Shown: piece by piece, positions 20,918 through 31,291 of the stretch
Layout of the letters: each line of letters begins with the position of its first letter
Position numbering within the stretch: the stretch's first letter is position 1
Source of the DNA: Diplocarpon mali
Lineage: Eukaryota; Ascomycota; Leotiomycetes; Helotiales; Drepanopezizaceae
DNA: 64,000 bases
Assembly: GCA_024741835.1 (NCBI GenBank)
Contig: JAENRP010000112.1
Location: 62,001 to 126,000 of the forward strand
Reading direction: 5' to 3'
Made by a program: the position numbers and the translations under genes
Notes under the pieces: generated by a model
The model's database searches: none
Told to the model about the DNA's origin: nothing
The model's input: the letters and a program-made list of their open reading frames with translations, nothing else

Positions 20918-22891
20918 GTTTGCGGGATGATATTCTATGCTGCGATACAGTCTTTAGTAAGGTGGAAAGAATGCACTCGTTGAATGGTTTCCAAGATGTG
21001 AGCTGTCCCATGTGAGAAACGGCTGATATTGGCTTTATAGAAAACTCTTCAAGTAGAGGAGGATAAAAGTGGTAACTAAGGTACCCTACATGGGTGAACA
21101 CGAACAGTTGTCCTAAATTCGATCATGACACTGCTAGCATCCTATCCTCCAACATTCCTAAATCGTAAGCTAGTTGAAGTCTGCAACAAATGTCGAAGGT
21201 GGATGTTAAAAGTACTTCTAAGCGGCTTTATTTAGCATTTCTGCCACGTAGTATGGGGAAATCGGGAGATCCGGGAATCATTTAAAATAGCATGAGGCTT
21301 CAAGGCATACACGTGTATTGAATTCGAATTTAGAAATCAAAAGTAATACCCAAGATAATTAAAGTCTATACAATATTTGAAGAAAAGTCAATTCATAATG
21401 TTATTTGAAACAGGAATCCAAACTTATATTAAACATATAATCCTTTCGTGTAATACCGCATGATTTCAGTCGAGTTGCGCGACCCACCAATAATCATAAT
21501 GCCGCGTACGCAAAATATCCTAGAGATGTAGTTGTCAATAGGCTATTTCAATAGTAATAATGGCTCTACTAAGGAGAAGACTTAACACCTTTATACGGTG
21601 TCTCCTACGAATCTGCGAAATCTCTAGATTTTTTCTAAAGAGTCTGCGGAGCCGATATTGAGTTCTTTGGAATGCAAAATTATAGTATGTAAGGAAAAGG
21701 AGGAGAAGAATGGACATACGTCAAAGCCTTGTGGCTTGGAAGATTTTCTGTAAAAGGTAAAGTCGAGAAGAAGGGTTATAATTAATGGTTGCTGCGAACT
21801 ATTAGGACGCTTAACATAATCAAATAAATAGCTGCTATCAATAGGGAAGGGTTATTTGAGGGTAAGAAGCTTATGGTTAAGGCGACTCTATCTCAGCATC
21901 TTGTTAGTAATATAGTCGCCTAAGATTGAAAGGGATTGTCTTTTGATTAAGATAAAGTTTAGACTCTTATCTAGAGAATCAAGGTTGCTTAAAAGTATTA
22001 TAGACTAAACATCAATTCTTAAACGTCTTTATACTAGTTTCTCCTTATGGTTAATACGACTAAAGTATTTCCCGCTTATGATATGTAGTTTAGAGCAAAT
22101 TTAGCATACTAAAAGTGGAAAAAATGTAAAAGCAGCTCTACTAGCCTTAGTAAAGATTCTTTTGATTAAGTTGAAATCAGTCCGCTCTTCGGCCCGCCGA
22201 GCTTAAGGAAAATACTCAGGAAATAGATTAAATAAATAGGCCTTACGAGCATTTAAAGCAACTGGAGTCTCCCCTTTCTATTTCGAGATTAGGGACAGCT
22301 CTCAAGCAGTGGATCGCGCGACTTCACTGTAATTATACATTAGCAGGTCAGAGAGTACTAAGGATTATATTCACTATTAGTATTTCACTACTCGCTACCT
22401 ATATAGTAAGAGGACTTTCGCTTATTGAAATGGCAGAAATGCTTAGAGTCAAAAATTTGGGTGGTTGTTTATGCCTTATGGCCTTATTCCATTTTGATCA
22501 ACTCCTACCTAGGTAAATTTCTTCTAGGGGAAGGCAAAACAACCCAACTCGACAGAATCACGGATTTTCTTTCGGCCCGGCTGGTAAACCGGGGCTTTGT
22601 TTAATCGACAGTGCAACCCTCTAATAAATTGTCTTCAGCGTTCTCTTTGAGCGTGCTGCGAGCCAACGGCCAGGAATACTGCGTCGCGCATATATCTATC
22701 TGGCAAGGAAGTGAGTGAGCCAAGTAGCCAGATCTCGTGGCGCAGAATGACCTCGTGCAGCTTTGCGCCTATTGCTTTAACTTCAACCAAGACTGCCTTC
22801 AAGTATGGGAAGACACTTGGATCCTGACACTGACACTCTGCCAGACTGACTGCAGGACCCCATATGATCAGCAGGTAGAAATTTTCATCTC
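20918..22891. other. AT-rich intergenic region dominated by repeat relic
   Basis: Includes the promoter side of the secreted protein gene (20918-21270), the long relic at 21271-22513, and about 380 bases of 5' flank for the Zn2Cys6 gene. All frames in the relic are broken by stops. Confidence 0.6.
21271..22513 (+). mobile_element. Degraded transposon-like element, long copy
   Basis: AT-rich stretch whose two ends match those of 19811-20203 (see that entry). Its left third also carries the 21593-21690 segment shared with 5190-5290. There are stops in every frame; a lightly interrupted frame at about 22225-22440 reads HLKQLESPLSISRLGTALKQ but could not be tied to a transposase family. The pattern suggests a DNA element inactivated by C-to-T mutation. 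Boundaries are approximate. Confidence 0.5.
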
Positions 22892-25369
22892 ATGGACGCG
22901 CCAGATATGCAGTCCTATCCTTCTCCCAATGCTGTCGCAGCAGACCAAGGACCTTTTTACACCTCATCCTCGAATCAGCAGCAACCACAGCAATCTGCGC
23001 TTCCAACCCCCGACGACCTGCAACTTACCGCTCAATTGTCGCGCGGCATCGCACCTTTGATGACATCTGGTCAGGGCGGAAATATGACAGATACTCATGA
23101 TGCGAGGAATCATGGTCTGCCAAATGTCAACCATCAATATGAGCAAGAACAAGCTCATGCCGCCCACATACAGGCCAGCCATGGCTCCATGGACCATATG
23201 GGAGGGCAAATGGGAGGGCAGTACGGCAGTCTCGACGAATCATTAGCACCCAGAAAGCGAAGCAAAGTGTCTAGGGCTTGCGATGAGTGCCGGCGCAAGA
23301 AGATCAAATGTGACGCATCAGGAGAGCCAGGTGATGACCAGTGTTCCAACTGCAAGCGCGTTGCAATGATTTGTCAATTCAGTAGGGTGCCCATGAAGAG
23401 AGGACCTAGCAAAGGGTATGCCAGGATACCAGGGGTTCCCAAAGATCCATTGATTTCTTTTACACAGTGGTAGCTAACCACAAGATAGATACATCAAAGA
23501 ATTGGCGGACCGGCTGGCTACTATTGAGGGAGCCGTTCATGGCACTGATATGGGACAACAATACATACCACACCATGAGAGCCTTCAGCAGCGACGCGCT
23601 TCTCAAGAGCTCTCACCTCCACCTAATTCTGCTCCTGGGAAACGAACATATTCAGCTATCTCTGCTTCTGGAGGCGACTTCGATTCCCCTGTTTTGGCTC
23701 AACGATCGCTTTCTCATTGGGACCAACAAGAATCTCAGAGAAATGTCTCGCAGCAAGCCCCTTCTTTCACGCAACCATTGACGGGTCAGCATCTATTTAG
23801 AGAACCCAACTACTCTCCCAGTGGCCTTCAACCCTCCCCACAATGGAGAAATGCTCCTGAAACGCCTCGCCGCCAAAACAATCTATTTGAGAGTACAGCA
23901 CAAGATCCAGGACACCCATTGGATTGGAATGAGCGTATTATTGATGAGTATGATGTATTTATACCCCTTGTCAAAACAAGCTAACAAAGTCCAGGTACTA
24001 TGTGGTTATACATTCTACTTACCCAATTCTTCCAACTTCAAAAACAAAGCTGTTTGAACAACTGATGGGTTGCCCTCAGCCTCTTCGAGAAGCTTTGTAT
24101 GAAGCTCTAAATGCTGCTGTCCGCTCATATCCTTTACCAAACCCACACCAGGAGGAGCAATACAGCAGCCGCAGAGCAGCGCAGCTCATAACCATGTCAT
24201 CTGAAGACCTTGGAACATCGAAACCATTCTCACATAACATCACCTGCCTACAAGCTATGTTACTCATGGCAATCGAAGCTGGAAACCGAAGCCCATCCAT
24301 TGTAAGCCAAGGAGGGTCCCCTCAGTCTGTCTGGCTCGGTTGCGCCGTAGGTCTAGCTTATTCCATGAAGCTGCACCTGCATAAGCAGCCTGATAGAACT
24401 GCCGAAAACGGCCCAGAGACGGACGACAGGCTTGGTCGAAGACTGTGGTGGAGCTTAGTCATTATGGACCGGTGGCATGCTTCGAGTACATCTAGTCCAC
24501 TGTTGATTCCCGACAGCAGTGTGGTTGTGTATCCAGAGGACCAGACGCTCCTGGGGGAGAATCTCTACCATCTAGCCCGTAAGTGATATAGATTCATCGA
24601 ACCAAAAAGTAGAAGCTAATCTGCTGGTGCTGTAGGTCTGTCTATCATTCTAGGGCATATCTCAGCTGTTATGCTTGTTCCCTCAGATATTCCGCCATTC
24701 AGTGTTGCCTCTGGTCCATTATACGGCACGCTTCTCAGGGGCGAACTTGAGCGATTCCGCGAAACTCTTCCTGTCTCGTTTTTCCCACCTTCAAATGCGC
24801 CAATAGTTCATATTTGCTATTGGCATCTGCGAATTCTCGTGGACCTCACACTTCATGATGCAGAGCCATCCGACCTTCTCACTAGTGCATCTCGCATTGT
24901 GCTTCAGCTCGCCAACAACAAAGGCCTCGTTGCGCCCTTGACTTATCAATCTACAACTCTAGCAGCATTGGCACTTCTCGACCTGACAGAATACGATTCC
25001 ACTCGTGAAGAAGCTGATAGAAATCTGCAGCCCTTAATAGAGAGGAGTATCGCTCCCTCGTCCTGGGATGCGGCTGTCCAGGATCTAATCACCAGCCGAA
25101 TGCAGTCGCCGCCTAGCGCGCTGGCTAATCTCGCTTCGTCTGTAGAGAGTAAACACGCGTCCGTCGCCAGTCAAAGCCTGCAGCGTCTTGCGGATTTGGC
25201 CACTGCGAGCGAGGAGGGTAGGGATGTAGTGGTGAGCGAAGAGAGAAAGGAAGGCGAGAAGACCGATATCTCGGATTTGACGGGAGCTCATTTTCGGAAT
25301 TTCAAACGCCTGCGCGAACTCGTAAAGAATGGATACCTCAGCGCGTTCGCTCGAGAGCCGGTTCGGTGA
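22892..25369 (+). CDS. Zn2Cys6 transcription factor, Rgt1/Eds1-like
   Basis: Nuclear regulator; the Rgt1 group controls glucose-transporter genes in yeast (family knowledge), and a sugar-response role here is inference. Exons 22892-23415, 23489-23947, 23995-24578 and 24636-25369 join to 766 residues (phases 2, 2, 1). The zinc cluster is Cys130, 133, 140, 151, 154 and 161 (SRACDECRRKKIKCD, CSNCKRVAMICQF) with an unusually long ten-residue loop between the third and fourth cysteines, followed by the linker RVPMKRGPSKGYIKELADRL typical of this group. Residues 20-110 are Gln/His/Gly-rich. The fungal-specific middle homology region starts near 328 (EYYVVIHSTYPILP) and includes DDRLGRRLWWSLVIMDRWHA. 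Introns of 47-73 bp each carry a branch-like CTAAC or similar. Confidence 0.92.
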
Positions 25370-27259
25370 TCCCTCAGCCACACGTGGCGCGCTCCTCTAC
25401 ACTCCCAGAAGAATGCTCTTCGGAAGTGAGAGACGTAATGAGGATTGTTGTTGTATACCCTTGATGCTTCCCATTATTTCGCGTCATTTTACTGGGATAC
25501 TCCTAAGAGATACGTACATGGACTGACTGTATTGGGAAGTGCCTGCATGGCCTTTGGAGTTTGGATTTAGGAGTCCGTTCCGTATACAGGCACCTGCAAA
25601 TTCGCAAAGATGCCATCCTTTACTCGAAGCATGCGTATAGCACGGGGTAAAAAGAAAAGGCCAGAGGCTTTCCACGGTGTACGACCAGAGGAAAAGGGCG
25701 AGCCGGATGATGAGGAATCATCGTCCATCATTCAGGATATCATTGATAGTCTTGTTTGTTGACTTTCGGGGGATTTATTCTTCCTATTTCGGTTTGTCTG
25801 CCTGGGCCGAGTCCAGATTCGACCATTGCCGTCCTCATATGCATGTCTCTCCGTCTGAGCTGAGCGGTGAGCAAGGCCACGAAGCACCTCTAAAGCTGAA
25901 GCTTCATCTAGAGCGCCGTCTCTTGCTAGTGATCGAGAGACTTGTTAGATCAGAGGTATGCGGTGATAAAAAAAAGTCTTTCTACATGCACAGCCAACAG
26001 TTATTGCCACCCAAGCAGATTCTAGTGTTGGGAGCTCGGGACCGGTCCACTCCTGTCCTCAGTCTTCTCGTGGGTCAAAGTGTAGTCTTCATGCCAGTCC
26101 CCCCTCCCAAGAACCTTTCGTACTTTGTAATTTGCCTCTGCTTCTTCTACTGCAACTCACGAATCAGCACCGTCGCGTGATGGTTCGACATGCAGCCCTT
26201 TCGACGAGAATCTTGAGACAGTGCTTCCCAATCACACCAAGAGACGTTGCTTCTCACAGCAGCCTGGACTTGAGACGCACGCTCGGTTGAAATCGCAAGA
26301 AAAAAGAGAACGACAGGGAGAGAGATGAACTCACAAAGCTCCACATCGACTTCCACGACACTGAGCCCTTCCTCCCACCCCAGCCTTCCCCTCGCCCCCT
26401 CAGACAGGCGCTTTCAGAGAAGAATGCTCGTCTCAGGCGCCGAGAAGAGGTTAGGTTTGCGTTATTTGATTTGAATCGTATAATGTAGCAATCCTGACAG
26501 AAGTAAGTCCCTCGATATAAGTATCACCATCAACAAAATAAAAAATTGAGGAGGATGCAGGCGATCGACAGACCACTGGGGATTTTGCTCGTGCGATGGG
26601 GCTTGTAGTGTGAGGGGGTGACGCCAAGGACGAACGCTAAGCCGGATACGCCTCGACTAGGTAGCCGGCGATTGTACAACTACAACACGCAAATACTCTG
26701 GCTGGATTCTACACCAGGGCCTTGTTATATGGTGTAGTTGGGAGCGAATCGTTTGAAAAGTTGCAAGACAGTGATCATGAGTCTTCAAGGCGGTGACAAC
26801 ACTAGGTCCCTACTCGAAAACGTAGCTTTGTTTGGTCTGTTTTGGGCCAATGTTTATAGTCAATATACAGCTCTGCAGTAAGACCCGGCAAAGTAATCTT
26901 GCGTTATCCGTTGGCAAATCTTCAGAACTTCTGAGATTGCACGTTGATTATGCTGAGATTACGAATTTCAACACGTCTTCTCCCACTGGGATTCTCTTTC
27001 ACGGCTCGCGTGTGCATAAGAAACGACGGCACACAGAGTGCATGGAGCGAAAGACTGTAGCCATTCCTCCTGCCCCATCTCCCCATCTCCATGTTCATCC
27101 AGCGATACGGAGCCAGCAAATTCCTCTGACAATCACACCCAAACTCTACACTCTAGAAAGCAGCCGTGCCCACCTCCTAATCACTCAACCCTATTCTCTC
27201 GCCATGGACCTGGACCCACTCTCCGGATTCGCACACGTGCCCAGGAAGAGAACGCCTGA
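25370..27259. other. Intergenic region without a recognised gene
   Basis: Frames at 25677-26180 and 26832-27263 (plus) have no ATG-supported start with family motifs and no codon bias. Nothing else seen. Confidence 0.55.
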
Positions 27260-28285
27260 TTAAATCTCAGACAGCTCGATAATATACTTCTCCACGGCGC
27301 AGATCTCGGTGCCTTTGCACCGCGCGACGGCAGCGCAGAGGGTGACTTCGTCGCAGAAGTCATTGGTGCCGCGAAAACGGGTGTCAGCTGTACAAGAGGT
27401 GGATGAGGCAAAGCAGGACTTGATGTTACTAGTACATTTCTGCGAAGTTTTGTGGGATTTGAAAGTTAGCTCTAGCTGTAGGAGACGGTTTGCAACAATT
27501 TTGGAGGGGTTTGGGATTCGCGTGGATATGTGTACATACAACAACTAGAATAAGGGCCACAGGCGCTAATGAGCCTTTGTCGACTGGTTGTCTGTGTGCT
27601 TTTTCCAGGTTAGGGGCGGGCGTGGGGTTGGAAGTTTGAGAGGGAAAGGGTTGACATATATCCGGACCATGTTCACTCGTTGTGGACGAGCACACAGTAC
27701 TGCAAGACCCGCAATAGAAAGTACCAGTCAGTAGATCTTCGGTCCAGCCTGCTCTCGGCGGTGACGTAGAGCTCATACTTGTGACTGTGGAGCTCGTGGT
27801 GATAGGTAAACTAGGAGTGTAAGTTGCGGTTGTAGTTATCTATGGAAAACACCACTCACAGATTGCCTCCAGACTCTCACCGTTTCGCATGCAGACTAGT
27901 ATGCAATGAGTTCAGCACAAGAACCACGAGTCTTTGGGCATCAAAGCTATCGAGAACAAAAGAAGCAGAGAAGGTCCACAGGTACAGGTTTCGTTATAAC
28001 AGTTGGCAGCACGCTTAAAAAAGAACACGCACTCTTATACGCAAAGCAAACACACGCGCTTGCGTACTCCGGGACTGGGCCGAGAAGAATCTGTCTCTTC
28101 TGAGGGGCAGCGGCCACGAAGACCGCGATCGTGCCCTTGACCCACGTGCTCCAGACAGTCTGGGTCGAGACATATGGAAAGTCAGTTAAGATGCCGGCGG
28201 TGCTGTAGTCGCTGAGCGCATTTTGGATGGGGAGGGGCCGCGTTGCTTACCGGAGACGGTGCGGAGGCAATTGTGGGCTTTGCAT
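27260..28285 (-). CDS. Tentative cysteine-rich protein, five-exon model
   Basis: Unrecognised; the model rests on splice signals and frame only. Exons 28285-28251, 28211-27986, 27895-27860, 27839-27540 and 27439-27260 add up to 258 residues; donors GTAAGC, GTACCT (weak), GTGAGT, GTATGT; acceptors GCTCAG, ACTAG, CCATAG, CGCAG. Two introns would be short (27859-27840 is only 20 bp), which argues against that junction and suggests a different join there. The most convincing parts are a Ser/Thr-rich stretch (ATYTPSLPITTSSTVTSMSS) leading to FYCGSCSTVC, and a final exon of 59 residues with eight cysteines (NDFCDEVTLCAAVARCKGTE). No signal peptide is seen at the modelled start; a hydrophobic stretch (NTLIAFLFLAPLTL) lies just upstream in the same frame without an ATG. 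The last exon is the part to trust. Confidence 0.35.
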
Positions 28286-29612
28286 TATATGGAGGTCAGA
28301 CTTTGGGCGAGGTCTTGGGTACGGCTCAAGGGTCAAGGGGGCTAGAAAAAGAAAGGCGATGAGTGTGTTTTGGAGAGCAATGGTATATAGTGAGAAATCA
28401 AGCTTAGGAATGTGAGAGCGATCAGATGGAAGCTTCAACTGATCACAACATTGTGTTCAAAGAGAGGGTCTACTCGACACCGACGAGCATGCCTCTAACC
28501 TCAGGGCGGTGTATCTCGTCGCTGTTGCACCGACTTAGTCGACAGAATGATAGGTGTCACATCGGTTTGAAAGTATATGAGAAGCGCCTATGTGCCGGAG
28601 CCAAGAGTGTACTTGCGAGTTCTGAAGTCGTCATCTTCTCGCTACACACACGAAAATCGGGCACCGATAACAAATCTATACAGGAAACCAATAATTCAAT
28701 CTCATGTGCTAATGAAAATTGTTACTACACAAAGAAAGTAGCTTTGCGCCTTTCAGTCAGGAGTTCGTCATGTCCGACTTGCGGCCCCTCACATGAGATC
28801 TCGACACCGCAGGCGTCCTGCTCATTTATCCTCAGAGTTTTGACAATGTGCCACTCAGCGGCCAGGAAACCCCATGAGATTATAGTAGTAGATAATAAGA
28901 ACACACGAGAAATAGTACATAGATATTGTAAAAAGCCCAGCAGAAGACGTAGGCATGTGAGAGACTTCAAAGGGGATGGAAGAGAAGAAATATTGTTTGA
29001 CATCGGGATAGAAGTCGCCTCGGCAGGAGCACGACTGCACTCCGCTCTGGTGTGGGCTTCAGATCAATTATCGGCTAGGGCGTGACAGGTTGAAGCAGAA
29101 TCTTTTTATACATCGATTGGAATTGATGGTGAGGCGAGGCTAGAGTCAAAACAACTCTTGTTAAGAGATCCACAATCCAGCCTCAATAATCCAGTGGCCC
29201 AGCATGCCTAGATGCGAAGGAGTTTTAAAAATTTGTACCTAGATGAACGGCTGAAAGGTCAAGTATGTCGATCAGAACCGCCTGACGGGGCCAGCAAAGA
29301 AATGTACTGCATCCTCTCGCGATTTTCTGATCTGAATTCGTGTACTGGATGTCTTCCCCAATACTGGAGGCTTAGCGACGCAAGAATGGTGTACGACCAA
29401 GTGGCAAGATACAGTGCTGGATTGTACCTCATCTGAGTTGCTGATTCAGTTGTGGCAAGGGTGATTGCACGACAGGTTGAATCATTCGCTTATGGTACTC
29501 GAGATGAAATTCATGTAAACGGAGGTCGATATGATCCAGAACGTAAAGAAATTGACCAGTGTCGCTTCGTCACTTTCTGAAATACCGGCTCGACGAAGTA
29601 AGGTTCGGTCCA
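28286..29612. other. Intergenic region without a recognised gene
   Basis: A 219-codon plus-strand frame (28426-29085) starts with a plausible ATG but shows no motif, hydrophobic pattern or codon bias. Nothing else supported. Confidence 0.5.
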
Positions 29613-30665
29613 TTATGCTAATTTTCCGGGCACAAAAGGATGCCCAGAGCTTAGGCCTCCGTCGACGGCCCAGGCCTGGCCATTAACGTAGCTGCTCTCT
29701 TCGCTACCCAAAAACAATGCCACCCTAGCGACCTCGTCCGCCTGAGCTCCTCTCCTCAGTGGGTTGAGTTGGCCAATCTTCTTCTCGGTCCCCTTTTGTC
29801 GAGCAGCCTCGTACATGATAGCTGTCATGCCTGTCTCAATCACGCCAGGACATATGGCGTTGACGCGAATGCCGGTTCCAGCCAGCTGATATGAGATCGT
29901 TTGCGCGAGCGAAATCACGCCAGACTTGGAGGCCGAGTAATCGCTAGAGCCTGCGTTTGACCGAAGACCTGCCACGGAAGCAGTAGCGATAATGCTACCT
30001 GCAGGATACTTCTTCTCTTCCGATGTCAACATCATTGCAGGCGCTGCATATTTCGCAGCGAGATGCACACTGCATGTACTGTCAATATAGCCCAGTGCTT
30101 CTGAGAGGGCTGAGATGTACCAACCTGACAACGTTTGTCTTTAGCGTATGCATAAACTCGTCTGACGAGATCTCAGTAAACATTTTTGGCTGCCCAACAA
30201 TTCCAGCGTTCGCAAAGAAGATATCCAGGCGGCCATACGTCAGCACTGCCTCGTCCACCACCGACTTCACAGCGTCCTCGTCCGCAGCATCGAACCTCCG
30301 GACGTGGATGTCGACATCCGGGTACAGTGACACAATCTCCCGCTTATGGGTCTCCAGATGCGAGTCGCTGAAGTCGCATATGTACACAGCTCTTGCACCA
30401 TTCTGCGCGAACTGATGTGCTGATGCGCGCCCAATGCCGAGAGGAGAGTTTGTTCCTATGGGGCGTCAGAGCTAGGCAACTCAACAATCGGTGAGGAGTA
30501 TTGACCTGTCACAATTACGACCTTGCCTTGCACTCTGGGAGCGGTCGAGTCGGGGGCAATCTTCTTGAGGACGGGGATATCTTCGAACTTTCCCTGGTCT
30601 CCAACGGGGTTCACTAATTGCTCGCTGAGGGCGGCGAGCCTCCTCTTTGCAGTAGCTGCGGACAT
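29613..30665 (-). CDS. Short-chain dehydrogenase/reductase (classical SDR)
   Basis: NAD(P)(H)-dependent oxidoreductase, 315 residues; substrate unknown. Exons 30665-30506, 30455-30125 and 30069-29613 (phases 1 and 2); both joins restore SDR motifs ([17 protein letters not shown] and [18 protein letters not shown]). Cofactor motif: Thr53-Gly54 with a two-residue-longer glycine loop ending Gly60-Ile61-Gly62. Also FFANAGIVG (NAG motif), catalytic Ser195, Tyr208 and Lys212 (DYSASKSG), and C-terminal [18 protein letters not shown]. Acidic residues after the second strand (YICDFSDSH) favour NAD over NADP. The N-terminal 45 residues ([20 protein letters not shown]) precede the fold and might target or anchor the enzyme. 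It is divergently placed with the TBC gene; no cluster is evident. Confidence 0.93.
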
Positions 30666-31291
30666 GATCTGAGGTGGAGGCGGAAGCGATGAATGCAGAG
30701 AAGATAGCAGTAGTCGAATCAGACTAAGAGGAACTTTACTTCATGACCAGCGCGTCCATGCGAGAGGAGAAAGCATTTGAAGCTGGAGAGAAGGAAGTTA
30801 GTTGGTTACCTTGGGCTGACATACAATTGGCGGGTGCGGGGAGCTGGCCCGATATCTGGGGATGCCGAGGGACAAAAACTACCCTGAGCCGAGAGGTGGC
30901 GATAGCGAGTGTATAATTACACACCGCCGATGCAGGTATATGTGGCTAGGCTTAGGTGTGGTGCTAGCGAGGCTAAGGTATGCACATATCCAGTTAGGCC
31001 CAGACCTTTATCTGTAGCACGCATCAACGGTGAGCCATGAGCCATGAGCTATTTCGTGCTCACAATATTCTGGAAAAATCACGCAAACTAGAGCCAAGGG
31101 CATAGCATAGCATAGAAGAGGTCGCTCCCCTACTGGCATTGGTGATTCCTCGCAAGCTTCGATACATCTCCTGAATCCAGACGCCTCTGTCACTGTTTGC
31201 GAATCACCGTCGTGGTGCCTGTAATAAAGAGCACAGCCACAGCCACAGCCACAGCCACAGCCACAGCTACCGGTACTTAGGCGAGGCTTTC
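30666..31291. other. Divergent promoter region between SDR and TBC genes
   Basis: 626 bases between two start codons pointing apart. Contains the ACAGCC hexamer tract at 31228-31267; no other element recognised. Confidence 0.6.
31228..31267 (+). repeat. Hexanucleotide microsatellite (ACAGCC)n
   Basis: About six consecutive CACAGC/ACAGCC units ending 25 bases before the TBC start codon, so probably in its 5' leader. Such tracts vary in length between strains. Confidence 0.9.

Noticed and set aside
21850..22440. Possible pogo/Tc1-type transposase remnant
   Set aside because: Reading the three plus frames gave no DDE or helix-turn-helix motif; kept only as an unclassified relic.
25677..26180. 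167-codon plus-strand frame
   Set aside because: Begins at GTG, composition typical of chance frames.
28426..29085. 219-codon plus-strand frame with ATG
   Set aside because: No domain, signal peptide or codon bias; AT-rich surroundings.
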